Source: Streptomyces ureilyticus (GTDB lineage: Bacteria; Actinomycetota; Actinomycetes; Streptomycetales; Streptomycetaceae). Taken from it: a DNA stretch of 64,000 bases. The stretch lies in assembly GCF_011045025.1 (NCBI RefSeq), contig NZ_JAAKZX010000006.1:56682-120681 (forward strand), written 5' to 3'. Positions 1 through 8,037 of this stretch are shown in pieces. Position 1 is the first letter of the stretch. The number at the start of each line of letters is the position of its first letter. The position numbers and the translations under genes are program-made. The notes beneath the pieces were generated by a model. The model ran no database searches. It was not told the origin of the DNA and was given only the letters and a program-made list of their open reading frames with translations.

Positions 1-79
1 AGATACGAACCGCTGCCACCGCGACGAGCAGAACGAGAGAGCAGACGAGCAGGAGCTGGTTGAGGTGGTGGACAGTCAG
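1..79 (-). CDS. Potassium/proton antiporter, N-terminal fragment
   Basis: Only the first ~26 codons lie in the window. The minus strand reads LTVHHLNQLLLVCSLVLLVA, the N-terminus I associate with actinobacterial CPA1-type K+/H+ antiporters (CvrA/NhaP2-like), and its second half is the start of a first membrane helix. In this frame there is no ATG, GTG or TTG between the upstream stop (near 121) and this point. The only plausible initiator is CTG at 79-77, preceded by an AGGGGAG Shine-Dalgarno stretch six to seven bases away. The gene is divergent from the penicillin acylase gene. Identity rests on a short segment, so it is moderate. Confidence 0.55.
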   Translation of the reverse strand, partial: MTVHHLNQLLLVCSLVLLVAVAAVRI

Positions 80-290
80 CGGGTGCTCCCCTCTCGGCCA
101 TGCAAGTACTTCGTTACTTTACCTAACTCTTGACGCTTTCTTGACGATCGAGGATGTGGCCCCGATCGCCTGAAGCAGCCCGTTCCGGACTCCGCGTCAG
201 GGAGCCTGGAGCCCTGACCTATGGTTGCTCCTGCGTTCAGTCAAAAGCACGGCCCCGCCTGCCGCTCGCGTGAGGACAGCAAGGACAGCG

Positions 291-3062
291 ATGCCCCCCA
301 ACACCACCTCTTCTTCCGGTCAGAAGCGCGGCAAGTCCGGCAGGAAGAAGGGGCGCAGAGCCCGTCTGATCTTGATCGTCCTGGTCCTGGCCATCATCGG
401 GGGCGTCGGTTTCGGGGCGTTCTGGTCCATCGGCACCGTGCGCGCGTCCTTCCCGCAGACCAAGGGATCGATCGAACTGGACGGTCTGTCAGGACCCGTG
501 GACGTCAAGCGCGATGGCAACGGCATCCCGCAGATCTACGCGGACACCGAAGAGGACCTGTTCATGGCGCAGGGCTACGTCCAGGCGCAGGACCGGTTCT
601 ACGAGATGGACGTACGTCGCCACATGACGTCCGGCAGGCTCTCGGAGATGTTCGGCAAGGGCCAGGTCGACAACGACGAGTTCCTGCGCACCCTCGGCTG
701 GAAGCGGGTCGCGGAGGAGGAGTACGAGACCAAGCTGTCGGCCGAGACGAAGAAGTACCTCCAGGCGTACGCCAAGGGAGTCAACGCCTACCTCCAGGGC
801 AAGGACGGCGAGGACATCTCCCTGGAGTACGCGGCGCTCGGTTTCTCCAACGACTACAGGCCCGCGGAGTGGACTCCGGTCGACTCGGTGTCCTGGCTCA
901 AGGCGATGGCCTGGGACCTGCGCGCCAACATGCAGGACGAGATCGACCGCTCCCTGATGACCAGCCGCCTCGGCCCGCAGCAGATCGACGACCTGTACCC
1001 GCAGTACCCGTACGACCGGAACAAGACGATCGTCCAGGAGGGCGAGTACAACCGGAGCACCGACGAGTACGAGCAGAACGGCGGCACGGACGCCTCCGCG
1101 GGGGGCTCCGGGCTCGCCGGCGGCGCCACGGCCCCGGACGGTCTCCAGAGCCAGCTGTCGGGCCTCTACGACGAACTGGACGACGTCCCCACCGCCGTCG
1201 GCGTGAACGGCAACGGCATCGGCTCCAACTCCTGGGTCATCGGCGGCGCCCACACCATCAGCGGCAAGCCGCTCCTCGCCAACGATCCGCATCTGTCGCC
1301 GTCGCTGCCGTCCGTCTGGTACCAGATGGGCCTGCACTGCAGGAGCGTCTCCGACAAGTGCCAGTACGACGTCTCCGGGTACACGTTCGCGGGCCTGCCG
1401 GGCGTGATCATCGGCCACAACCAGAACATCGCCTGGGGGATGACCAACTCCGGTGTCGACGTCGCCGACCTGTACCTGGAGAAGCTCACCGGGGACGGTT
1501 ACGAGTACGAGGGCAAGGTGCGGGCCTTCGAGACCGAGGAGGAGACCATCAAGGTCGCCGGCGGCGCGCCCAAGAAGATCGTCGTCCGCTCCGTCCGCGT
1601 CCCCAAGGAGGACGGGAGGCCGGGGGGCACGATGCCCCTGCTGTCCGACCGCGACGACGAGCTCGTGAAGGTCGGCAAGAAGGCCACCGTCGACCAGGAC
1701 GCACCCGACCGCGGCGACGGCTACGGGATCGCCCTGCGCTGGACCGCTCTGGACGCCGGCAACTCGATGGACGCCGTCTTCGCGATGAACAAGGCCACCG
1801 ACTGGAACGGCTTCCGCAAGGCGGCCGCCCTGTTCGACGTGCCCTCGCAGAACCTGATCTACGCCGACCAGCAGAACAACATCGGCTACCAGCTGCCCGG
1901 CAGGATCCCGAAGCGCGATGCGGGCGACGGCTCGCTCCCGTCGCCCGGCTGGGACTCCAAGTACGAGTGGACCGGCTTCATCCAGCAGTCCGAGCTGCCC
2001 TACGAGTACAACCCGGAACGCGGCTACATAGTGACCGCCAACCAGGCCGTCGTCGACGAGAAGTACCCCTACAAGCTCACCACGGACTGGGGCTACGGCA
2101 CACGCAGCCAGCGGATAACCGACCTCATCGAGTCGAAGCTCAAGGGCGGCGGCAAGGTCTCGACCGACGACATGCGTCAGATGCAGCTCGACAACAGCAG
2201 CGAGATCGCCAAGCTCCTGGTGCCCCTGCTGCTCAAGATCGACGTCGTCGACAAGGACGTACGGGACGGCCAGAAGCTCCTGGAGGGCTGGAACTACACC
2301 CAGGACGCCGATTCGGCGGCCGCCGCCTACTTCAACGCGGTCTGGCGCAACATCCTGAAGCTCGCGTTCGGCAACAAGCTGCCCAAGGAGCTGCGGGTCG
2401 AGGGCCAGTGCCTGTACGTCGAGCCGGTCGACACCACGGGTCCGGCCGACGAGGACCGGCGGGTGCGGGAGTGCGGCGAACGTGACGCGGACAGTGCGCA
2501 GCCGGACGGCGGCGACCGCTGGTTCGAGGTGGTCAGGTCGCTTCTCGACGACGAGAAGAGCGACTGGTGGAAGGCGCCCGGCAACCGCACCGACGCCCCG
2601 GCCAAGAACCGCGACGAGCTCTTCGCGCGGGCCCTGGAGGACGCCCGCTGGGAGCTGACCGCCAAGCTCGGCAAGGACATGGACACCTGGAACTGGGGCC
2701 GCCTGCACCGGCTGTACCTGAAGAACCAGACCATGGGCACCGACGGCCCCGGCTTCCTCCAGTTCATGCTCAACCGCGGCCCGTACAACCTGGGCGGCGG
2801 CGAGGCCGCGGTCAGCGCCACCGGCTGGAACGCCGCGGGCGGCTACACCGTGGTCTGGGTGCCGTCGATGCGGATGGTCGTGAACCTGGACGACTTCGAC
2901 AAGTCGAAGTGGATCAACCTCACCGGCGCCTCCGGGCATGCCTACAACGAGCACTACATCGACCAGACCGACAAGTGGGCCAAGGGCGAACTGCTGGACT
3001 GGGTCTCCACGGAGCGGGCGGTCGACGAGAACACCGAGGACACGCTGGTGCTGAAGCCCTGA
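291..3062 (+). CDS. Penicillin acylase family Ntn hydrolase
   Basis: A 923-residue member of the penicillin amidase (S45) family, which hydrolyses amide bonds of beta-lactam side chains, acyl-homoserine lactones or similar acylated compounds; the natural substrate is unknown. A Lys/Arg-rich N-terminus is followed by one hydrophobic segment (about residues 26-46), so the enzyme is probably anchored on the outer face of the membrane. The autoprocessing site is visible as IGSNSWVIGG: cleavage before Ser312 would free the catalytic N-terminal serine of the beta chain, and SNxW is the family hallmark. The ATG at 291 was chosen because GGACAG precedes it; earlier in-frame TTG and out-of-frame ATG codons near 221-225 lack a ribosome site. 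Two TTGACG hexamers (130-135 and 141-146) may serve the promoter. It ends at a strong hairpin shared with the convergent cyclo-ligase gene. Confidence 0.9.
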   Translation: MPPNTTSSSGQKRGKSGRKKGRRARLILIVLVLAIIGGVGFGAFWSIGTVRASFPQTKGSIELDGLSGPVDVKRDGNGIPQIYADTEEDLFMAQGYVQAQDRFYEMDVRRHMTSGRLSEMFGKGQVDNDEFLRTLGWKRVAEEEYETKLSAETKKYLQAYAKGVNAYLQGKDGEDISLEYAALGFSNDYRPAEWTPVDSVSWLKAMAWDLRANMQDEIDRSLMTSRLGPQQIDDLYPQYPYDRNKTIVQEGEYNRSTDEYEQNGGTDASAGGSGLAGGATAPDGLQSQLSGLYDELDDVPTAVGVNGNGIGSNSWVIGGAHTISGKPLLANDPHLSPSLPSVWYQMGLHCRSVSDKCQYDVSGYTFAGLPGVIIGHNQNIAWGMTNSGVDVADLYLEKLTGDGYEYEGKVRAFETEEETIKVAGGAPKKIVVRSVRVPKEDGRPGGTMPLLSDRDDELVKVGKKATVDQDAPDRGDGYGIALRWTALDAGNSMDAVFAMNKATDWNGFRKAAALFDVPSQNLIYADQQNNIGYQLPGRIPKRDAGDGSLPSPGWDSKYEWTGFIQQSELPYEYNPERGYIVTANQAVVDEKYPYKLTTDWGYGTRSQRITDLIESKLKGGGKVSTDDMRQMQLDNSSEIAKLLVPLLLKIDVVDKDVRDGQKLLEGWNYTQDADSAAAAYFNAVWRNILKLAFGNKLPKELRVEGQCLYVEPVDTTGPADEDRRVRECGERDADSAQPDGGDRWFEVVRSLLDDEKSDWWKAPGNRTDAPAKNRDELFARALEDARWELTAKLGKDMDTWNWGRLHRLYLKNQTMGTDGPGFLQFMLNRGPYNLGGGEAAVSATGWNAAGGYTVVWVPSMRMVVNLDDFDKSKWINLTGASGHAYNEHYIDQTDKWAKGELLDWVSTERAVDENTEDTLVLKP

Positions 3063-3097
3063 GCCGGGCAGACGGCCTTCGCCAGGCCCTGCCAAGA

Positions 3098-3131
3098 AAG
3101 TGGCCCTCCGCGCGCGCGTGGAGGGCCACTT
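3098..3131. terminator. Bidirectional hairpin terminator
   Basis: A perfect 12-bp inverted repeat (AAGTGGCCCTCC at 3098-3109, GGAGGGCCACTT at 3120-3131) with a 10-nt GC loop lies between the convergent penicillin acylase and cyclo-ligase genes. No long T-run follows, which is usual in Streptomyces. Confidence 0.8.
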
Positions 3132-3135
3132 CGAA

Positions 3136-3201
3136 GATCAGCCTCTACAGGCGGATCAGTAGGCAGATCGGCATCTACAGGCAGATCGGTCTCTACGGGC
3201 G
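3136..3201. repeat. Degenerate 18-bp tandem repeat at the 3' end of the cyclo-ligase gene
   Basis: Units begin GATCRG and contain TCTACAGGC: 3136-3153, a shortened unit 3154-3165, 3166-3183 and 3184-3201. The last unit includes the stop codon and final codons of the cyclo-ligase on the minus strand, so the repeat looks like local duplication of the gene's 3' end; each full unit carries a TAG in that frame. Confidence 0.6.
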
Positions 3202-3816
3202 TCGATGGAAGCGACGTACTCCCGAAGGGGTGACCACCGCGTGCACCGGCCGGTCATGCGGTTCCTCAGGGACACGATCGACCACTTCGGAGTCGTACAG
3301 CAGCACCACCAGCGCCGGATCGGCCCCCGCCCGCTCCAGCCGCGCGAGCACCCGGTCGTAGGACCCGCCGCCGCGCCCCAGCCGCATCCCGCGCGCGTCC
3401 ACGGCGAGCCCCGGCAGCAGGACGGCATCGGCCGAGAGCACGGCATCCGGTCCCAGGTGCTTACCCGCGGGCTCCAAGAGGGCTATTTTTCCCCGGTGTT
3501 GTACGCGGATCAGCGAGCCCTCACCGTCGTACGCACCCCAGTCCAGGTCGTTGTCCGCCATCAGTGCCGGCAGCAGTACGCGTACCCCGCGCGCGTGCAG
3601 CGCGTCGAGGAGCGCGCGCGTACCCGGCTCACTCCCCATGGAGACATACGCCGCCACGGTGCGCGCCTGCGCCAGTTCCGGCAGCTCCAGGGCGCGAGCG
3701 ACGAGAGCGGCTTCCGTTTCCTCCGCGTCACCAGCCGTCAATCGGCTTCTCACCAGGAGGAACCCCTGCCGCAACGCTCGCTTGTCAGGCTCCGTATGTG
3801 GTCTCGGCCGATGCAT
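3193..3816 (-). CDS. 5-formyltetrahydrofolate cyclo-ligase
   Basis: 207 residues, normal for the family. The enzyme uses ATP to convert 5-formyl-THF to 5,10-methenyl-THF and acts in the cytosol to recycle folate. The diagnostic C-terminal loop RGMRLGRGGGSYDR (about residues 142-155) holds the phosphate-binding GRGGGxYDR signature, and the N-terminal K/R-rich helix (DKRALRQGFLLVRS) is also typical. The ATG at 3816 has a GGGGG ribosome site upstream and is divergent from galU with about 95 bp between them. Its 3' end carries a short tandem duplication. Confident assignment. Confidence 0.92.
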   Translation of the reverse strand: MHRPRPHTEPDKRALRQGFLLVRSRLTAGDAEETEAALVARALELPELAQARTVAAYVSMGSEPGTRALLDALHARGVRVLLPALMADNDLDWGAYDGEGSLIRVQHRGKIALLEPAGKHLGPDAVLSADAVLLPGLAVDARGMRLGRGGGSYDRVLARLERAGADPALVVLLYDSEVVDRVPEEPHDRPVHAVVTPSGVRRFHRRP

Positions 3817-3910
3817 GGTTCGCCCCCTTTCTCTTGCTCATGCGCTCATATGAGAGCGAATTAACCGGAGTCGAACATTCAACACATTGGCTCCGGATAT
3901 GGTGACCGGC

Positions 3911-4813
3911 ATGACTCAGGCACACCCCAGGATCAGCAAGGCTGTCATCCCCGCAGCAGGCCTCGGTACCCGGTTCCTGCCGGCCACCAAGGCCACTCCC
4001 AAGGAGATGCTGCCGGTCGTCGACAAGCCGGCGATCCAGTACGTGGTCGAGGAAGCCGCCTCTGCGGGCCTCGACGATGTCCTCATGATCACAGGCCGCA
4101 ACAAGCGTCCCCTTGAGGACCACTTCGACCGCAACTACGAGCTGGAATCGGCCCTTCAGAAGAAGGGTGACGCCAGCCGGCTCGCCAAGGTGCAGGAGTC
4201 CAGCGACCTCGCGACGATGCACTACGTACGCCAGGGCGACCCCAAGGGCCTCGGCCACGCCGTCCTGTGCGCCGCCCCGCACGTCGGCCATGAGCCCTTC
4301 GCCGTCCTCCTCGGCGACGACCTGATCGACCCGCGCGACCCCCTGCTGGCGCGCATGGTCGAGGTCCAGGAGCAGTACGGCGGCAGCGTGATCGCCCTCA
4401 TGGAGGTCGCGCCCGAGCAGATCCACCTCTACGGATGCGCGGCCGTCGACGCCACCCCGGACAGCGATGTGGTCAAGGTCCACGACCTGGTCGAGAAGCC
4501 GTCCGCGGCGGACGCCCCGTCGAACTACGCGATCATCGGCCGCTACGTCCTCGACCCGCACGTCTTCGACATCCTCCGCAAGACCGAGCCGGGCCGCGGC
4601 GGCGAGATCCAGCTCACCGACGCCCTCCAGCAGCTCGCCGCCGACGAGAAGATCGGCGGACCCGTGCACGGCGTCGTCTTCAAGGGCCGCCGCTATGACA
4701 CCGGCGACCGAGGCGACTACCTGCGTGCCATTGTCCAACTCGCGTGCGAACGTGAAGACCTGGGCCCGGACTTCCGGACCTGGCTTCGCAGTTACGTCAC
4801 CGAGGAGATGTAG
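3911..4813 (+). CDS. galU: UTP--glucose-1-phosphate uridylyltransferase
   Basis: 300 residues. It makes UDP-glucose from glucose-1-phosphate and UTP, the precursor for trehalose, galactose metabolism and wall polymers. The nucleotide-binding loop AAGLGTRFLPATKATPKEML sits near the N-terminus, and later blocks LLGDDLID, VEKP and GRGGEIQLTDAL are those of bacterial GalU. I start at ATG 3911 because the protein then begins MTQAHPRISKAVIPAAG, as I recall for Streptomyces GalU. A TATGGT -10 hexamer (3898-3903) lies exactly seven bases before this ATG and no Shine-Dalgarno is present, so the transcript is probably leaderless; ATG 3899 lies inside the hexamer. moeA/glp follows after five bases. Confidence 0.93.
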   Translation: MTQAHPRISKAVIPAAGLGTRFLPATKATPKEMLPVVDKPAIQYVVEEAASAGLDDVLMITGRNKRPLEDHFDRNYELESALQKKGDASRLAKVQESSDLATMHYVRQGDPKGLGHAVLCAAPHVGHEPFAVLLGDDLIDPRDPLLARMVEVQEQYGGSVIALMEVAPEQIHLYGCAAVDATPDSDVVKVHDLVEKPSAADAPSNYAIIGRYVLDPHVFDILRKTEPGRGGEIQLTDALQQLAADEKIGGPVHGVVFKGRRYDTGDRGDYLRAIVQLACEREDLGPDFRTWLRSYVTEEM

Positions 4814-4818
4814 CAACC

Positions 4819-6141
4819 TTGAGCAGCGCCGCGACCCGCGTCACCGGACAGGACCACCTCTGGTCGGTGAACGAGCACCTGGAGGACATCCTCACGACCG
4901 TCCGCCCCCTCGAACCCATCGAGCTGCAACTCCTCGACGCCCAGGGCTGTGTCCTGGTCGAGGACGTCACGGTGCCGGTCTCCCTGCCGCCGTTCGACAA
5001 CAGCTCGATGGACGGGTACGCGGTCCGGGTCGCCGATGTCGCGGGCGCGAGCGAGGAGTTCCCGGCCGTCCTCACGGTCGTCGGAGACGTCGCGGCGGGC
5101 CCGGCCGAGCCGCCCCAGGTGGGCCCCGGACAGGCCGCCCGCATCATGACCGGCGCCCCGCTGCCGCCGGGCGCCGAGACCGTCGTACCCGTGGAATGGA
5201 CAGACGGCGGCCTCGGCGAGGGCCCCGTCTCCCGGATGCGCGCCCACAGTGCGGCCCCCGAGGGCGCCTCCGGAGAGGTCCAGGTACACCGTCCGGCACC
5301 GGCACGCGCGCACGTGCGCGCGAAGGGCAGCGACGTCAAAGCCGGGGACCGCGCCCTGGAAGCGGGAGCGATCCTCGGCCCGCCGCAGATCGCGCTGCTC
5401 GCCGCGATCGGCCGCGGGACGGTGCGCGTGCGCCCGCGCCCGCGCGTGGTCGTCCTGTCCACCGGCAGTGAACTCGTCCAGCCCGGCGAGGAGTTGGGCA
5501 ACGGCCAGATCTACGACTCCAACAGCTTCGCGCTGACCGCCGCCGCCCGCGACGCGGGAGCCATCGCCTACCGCGTGGGCGCGGTCACCGACGACGCCGA
5601 GACCCTCCGGGCCACCATCGAGGACCAGCTCATCCGCGCGGACCTCCTGGTCACGACGGGCGGGGTCAGCGTGGGGGCGTACGACGTCGTCAAGGAGGCG
5701 CTGGAGTCCGTCGGCGACGAGGACGAGCCCGGCAGCGGCATCGAGTTCCGCAAGCTCGCCATGCAGCCCGGCAAGCCCCAGGGCTTCGGCTCCATCGGCC
5801 CCGACCACACCCCGCTGCTCGCGCTCCCGGGCAACCCCGTGTCCTCGTACGTCTCCTTCGAGCTGTTCGTACGCCCCGCGATCCGCACCCTGATGGGCGT
5901 CGACGACATCCACCGGCCCACGACCAGGGCAGTTCTGAACACTGACAAGGCGCTGACCTCGCCCGCCGGGCGCCGTCAATACCTGCGCGGGCGGTATGCG
6001 AGCGGAGCGGTGACCCCCGTCGGCGGCGCCGGCTCGCACCTGATCGCGGCCCTCGCCCGGGCCGACGCGCTGATCGTGGTCCCCGAGACCGTGGAATCCG
6101 TGGAGCCCGGCGCCGAGGTCGAGGTGGTCCTCCTCGGCTGA
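4819..6141 (+). CDS. glp: Gephyrin-like molybdotransferase (MoeA / Glp)
   Basis: 440 residues, full-length MoeA/gephyrin-E family. The standard reaction inserts molybdate into adenylylated molybdopterin. Family motifs are in place: SMDGYAVR (residues 63-70), IMTGAPLPPGAETVVPVE, LVTTGGVSVGAYD in the MoCF-like domain, MQPGKPQGFG, and LPGNPVSSYVSFELF. In Corynebacterium a paralogue named Glp, with the membrane receptor GlpR, works at the divisome by binding FtsZ. A GlpR/SepX homologue lies three genes downstream here, so this copy is more likely Glp than a dedicated Moco enzyme, though it may do both. Start is TTG 4819, five bases after galU, so co-transcription with galU is likely. Neighbours moaC and moaB support Moco synthesis as well. 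Confidence 0.85.
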   Translation: MSSAATRVTGQDHLWSVNEHLEDILTTVRPLEPIELQLLDAQGCVLVEDVTVPVSLPPFDNSSMDGYAVRVADVAGASEEFPAVLTVVGDVAAGPAEPPQVGPGQAARIMTGAPLPPGAETVVPVEWTDGGLGEGPVSRMRAHSAAPEGASGEVQVHRPAPARAHVRAKGSDVKAGDRALEAGAILGPPQIALLAAIGRGTVRVRPRPRVVVLSTGSELVQPGEELGNGQIYDSNSFALTAAARDAGAIAYRVGAVTDDAETLRATIEDQLIRADLLVTTGGVSVGAYDVVKEALESVGDEDEPGSGIEFRKLAMQPGKPQGFGSIGPDHTPLLALPGNPVSSYVSFELFVRPAIRTLMGVDDIHRPTTRAVLNTDKALTSPAGRRQYLRGRYASGAVTPVGGAGSHLIAALARADALIVVPETVESVEPGAEVEVVLLG

Positions 6142-6195
6142 CGGGGCCGGGATGGCGGTACCGTGTCGCGCACAACAGGCCCGACCGGGAGCGCC

Positions 6196-6675
6196 ATGAG
6201 TACCGACGACCGACTGACCCACATCGACGAGGCGGGTGCCGCCCGTATGGTCGACGTGTCCGGGAAGGACGTGACCGCGCGCACCGCCCGCGCCAGCGGC
6301 CGGGTCCTGGTCTCGCCCCGGGTGGTCGAGCTGCTGCGCGGCGAGGGCGTCCCCAAGGGTGACGCACTGGCCACCGCGCGCATCGCGGGCATCATGGGCG
6401 CCAAGCGCACACCGGACCTGATTCCGCTGTGCCACCCGTTGTCAGTGTCGGGTGTCAAGATTGATCTGTCGGTCGCGGACGACGCCGTCGAGATCCTGGC
6501 CACGGTGAAGACCACCGACCGTACGGGGGTGGAGATGGAGGCCCTCACCGCGGTCAGCGTGGCGGCTCTCACCGTGATCGACATGGTCAAGGCGGTCGAC
6601 AAGGGGGCGGTCATCACGGACGTACGCGTCGAGGAGAAGACGGGCGGCAAGTCGGGCGACTGGAGCCGGGCATGA
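6196..6675 (+). CDS. moaC: Cyclic pyranopterin monophosphate synthase MoaC
   Basis: 159 residues, normal length. MoaC converts 3',8-cyclo-GTP, the MoaA product, to cyclic pyranopterin monophosphate in molybdenum cofactor synthesis. The conserved core is clear: LTHIDEAG at the start, DLIPLCHPL, and [20 protein letters not shown] with the catalytic Lys and Asp region KAVDK. ATG 6196 is preferred over an upstream GTG because GGGAG precedes it and the protein then begins [14 protein letters not shown]. It overlaps the next gene by ATGA and follows moeA/glp after 54 bp, so the four genes galU to moaB are probably one transcript. Confidence 0.93.
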   Translation: MSTDDRLTHIDEAGAARMVDVSGKDVTARTARASGRVLVSPRVVELLRGEGVPKGDALATARIAGIMGAKRTPDLIPLCHPLSVSGVKIDLSVADDAVEILATVKTTDRTGVEMEALTAVSVAALTVIDMVKAVDKGAVITDVRVEEKTGGKSGDWSRA

Positions 6676-7175
6676 CGTATCGCGCCGTAGTGGTCACGGC
6701 GTCCAACCGCGCCGCCGCCGGGGTCTACGAGGACAAGGGCGGCCCACTGATCGCCGAGGGGCTCGCCTCGTACGGCTTCGAGGTGGACGGACCGCGGGTC
6801 GTCCCCGACGGCGACCCCGTGGAGGCCGCCCTGCGCGAGGGCGTCGAGGCCGGGTACGACGTCATCGTGACCACCGGTGGCACGGGCATCTCGCCCACCG
6901 ACCGCACTCCCGAAGCGACCCGGCGCGTTCTCGACCACGAGGTGCCGGGCATTGCGGAGGCCATCAGAGCGTTCGGAAGGGAGAAGGTGCCGACGTCGGC
7001 GCTGTCCCGAGGCCTGGCCGGAGTCGCCGGGCGGACGCTGATCGTGAACCTGCCGGGTTCCACCGGCGGGGTCAGGGACGGACTCGCCGTTCTGCGGCCC
7101 CTGTTGATCCACGCCGTGGACCAGCTCCGCGGTGGCGATCATCCCAGACCCAGCGGCAGTGGGGGTGCGAGCTGA
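6672..7175 (+). CDS. moaB: Molybdenum cofactor biosynthesis protein MoaB/MogA
   Basis: 167 residues of the MoCF-biosynthesis fold, which adenylylates molybdopterin before molybdate insertion by MoeA. The substrate-binding loop [19 protein letters not shown] (about residues 69-87) and the later [14 protein letters not shown] match MoaB/MogA. The start ATG overlaps the moaC stop (ATGA), indicating translational coupling. The C-terminus is Gly/Ser-rich and its stop codon overlaps the likely start of the following acetyltransferase. The choice between MoaB and MogA names is conventional; they share the activity. Confidence 0.9.
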   Translation: MTYRAVVVTASNRAAAGVYEDKGGPLIAEGLASYGFEVDGPRVVPDGDPVEAALREGVEAGYDVIVTTGGTGISPTDRTPEATRRVLDHEVPGIAEAIRAFGREKVPTSALSRGLAGVAGRTLIVNLPGSTGGVRDGLAVLRPLLIHAVDQLRGGDHPRPSGSGGAS

Positions 7176-7831
7176 ACAGCCCATCCTGGCCGGTCGAGCT
7201 GGTGGACGGAGATGTCGTCCTCCGGCCGATAAAGATGCGCGACCACCGGGCCTGGCGCGACGTCAACCGGCGCAACCGGGACTGGCTGCGTCCGTGGGAA
7301 GCCACCATTCCGCCGCCCACGCCCACCGGGCCGATAGCGCACCGGCCGACGTATCGCCAGATGGTCCGGCATCTGCGCGCCGAGGCCAATGCGGGCCGGA
7401 TGCTGCCGTTCGTCATCGAGTATCAGGGGCGGCTCGTCGGGCAGTTGACCGTCGCCGGAATCACCTGGGGCTCGATGTGCTCGGGCCATATCGGCTACTG
7501 GGTGGACGAGGCGGTAGCCGGACGCGGAGTGATGCCGACAGCCGTCGCTCTCGCGGTCGACCACTGCTTCCGCACCGTCGGGCTGCACCGCATCGAAGTC
7601 TGCATTCGCCCCGAGAACGGCCCCAGCCGCCGGGTCGTGGAGAAACTCGGATTCCGCGAGGAAGGACTTCGTCCACGTTATCTTCACATCGACGGCGCCT
7701 GGCGTGACCACCTCGTCTTCGCACTCACAGCAGAAGAGGTCCCAGAGGGCCTGCTCAGCCGCTGGCAGCGGACACGCTCCCGGAACACGTCCGAAAACTC
7801 ACCGCGGGACACCCCGCGGAACCCGGCCTGA
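7172..7831 (+). CDS. RimJ/RimL-type GNAT N-acetyltransferase
   Basis: A GNAT-fold acetyltransferase of the ribosomal-protein-serine/alanine N-acetyltransferase group. Visible features are the substrate region RRNRDWLRPWEATIPPPTP, the acetyl-CoA loop VAGRGVMPTAV and the RIEVCIRPENGPSRRVVEKL block common in RimJ-like enzymes. The C-terminal tail after about residue 190 is polar and probably disordered. The first ordinary start codon is GTG 7202, but no ribosome site precedes it. CTG 7172 overlaps the moaB stop, has GGGGG (7161-7165) seven bases upstream, and adds ten residues ([10 protein letters not shown]) that I recall from relatives, so I extend the gene to CTG. The real substrate is unknown. 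Confidence 0.85.
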   Translation: MNSPSWPVELVDGDVVLRPIKMRDHRAWRDVNRRNRDWLRPWEATIPPPTPTGPIAHRPTYRQMVRHLRAEANAGRMLPFVIEYQGRLVGQLTVAGITWGSMCSGHIGYWVDEAVAGRGVMPTAVALAVDHCFRTVGLHRIEVCIRPENGPSRRVVEKLGFREEGLRPRYLHIDGAWRDHLVFALTAEEVPEGLLSRWQRTRSRNTSENSPRDTPRNPA

Positions 7832-8037
7832 CACCGCCAAACGCCGACTAACATCGTCTAAATGAAATGCGTGTTCGAAAATGACCGGTGATCGACCGTC
7901 CTCCGGCATTAATTTCCCGCTCTCGGCGGCCTGCTGATCGCATCGGCTGCAAAAAAGCTCGAAATATCAGCCAGATCGTGCGACACACCGGCGGAATTGG
8001 CAGATGGCCTCACGCAAACCCCTCTACCGTGTGAGGC

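Noticed and set aside
221..2485. ATG at 221 opening a 754-codon frame overlapping the penicillin acylase gene
   Set aside because: The frame is Arg/Pro-rich without motifs; the real gene is in another frame from 291.
489..3095. Long open frame of 868 codons antisense to the penicillin acylase gene
   Set aside because: It is a by-product of high GC third positions; the sense frame has clear family motifs and the antisense protein shows none.
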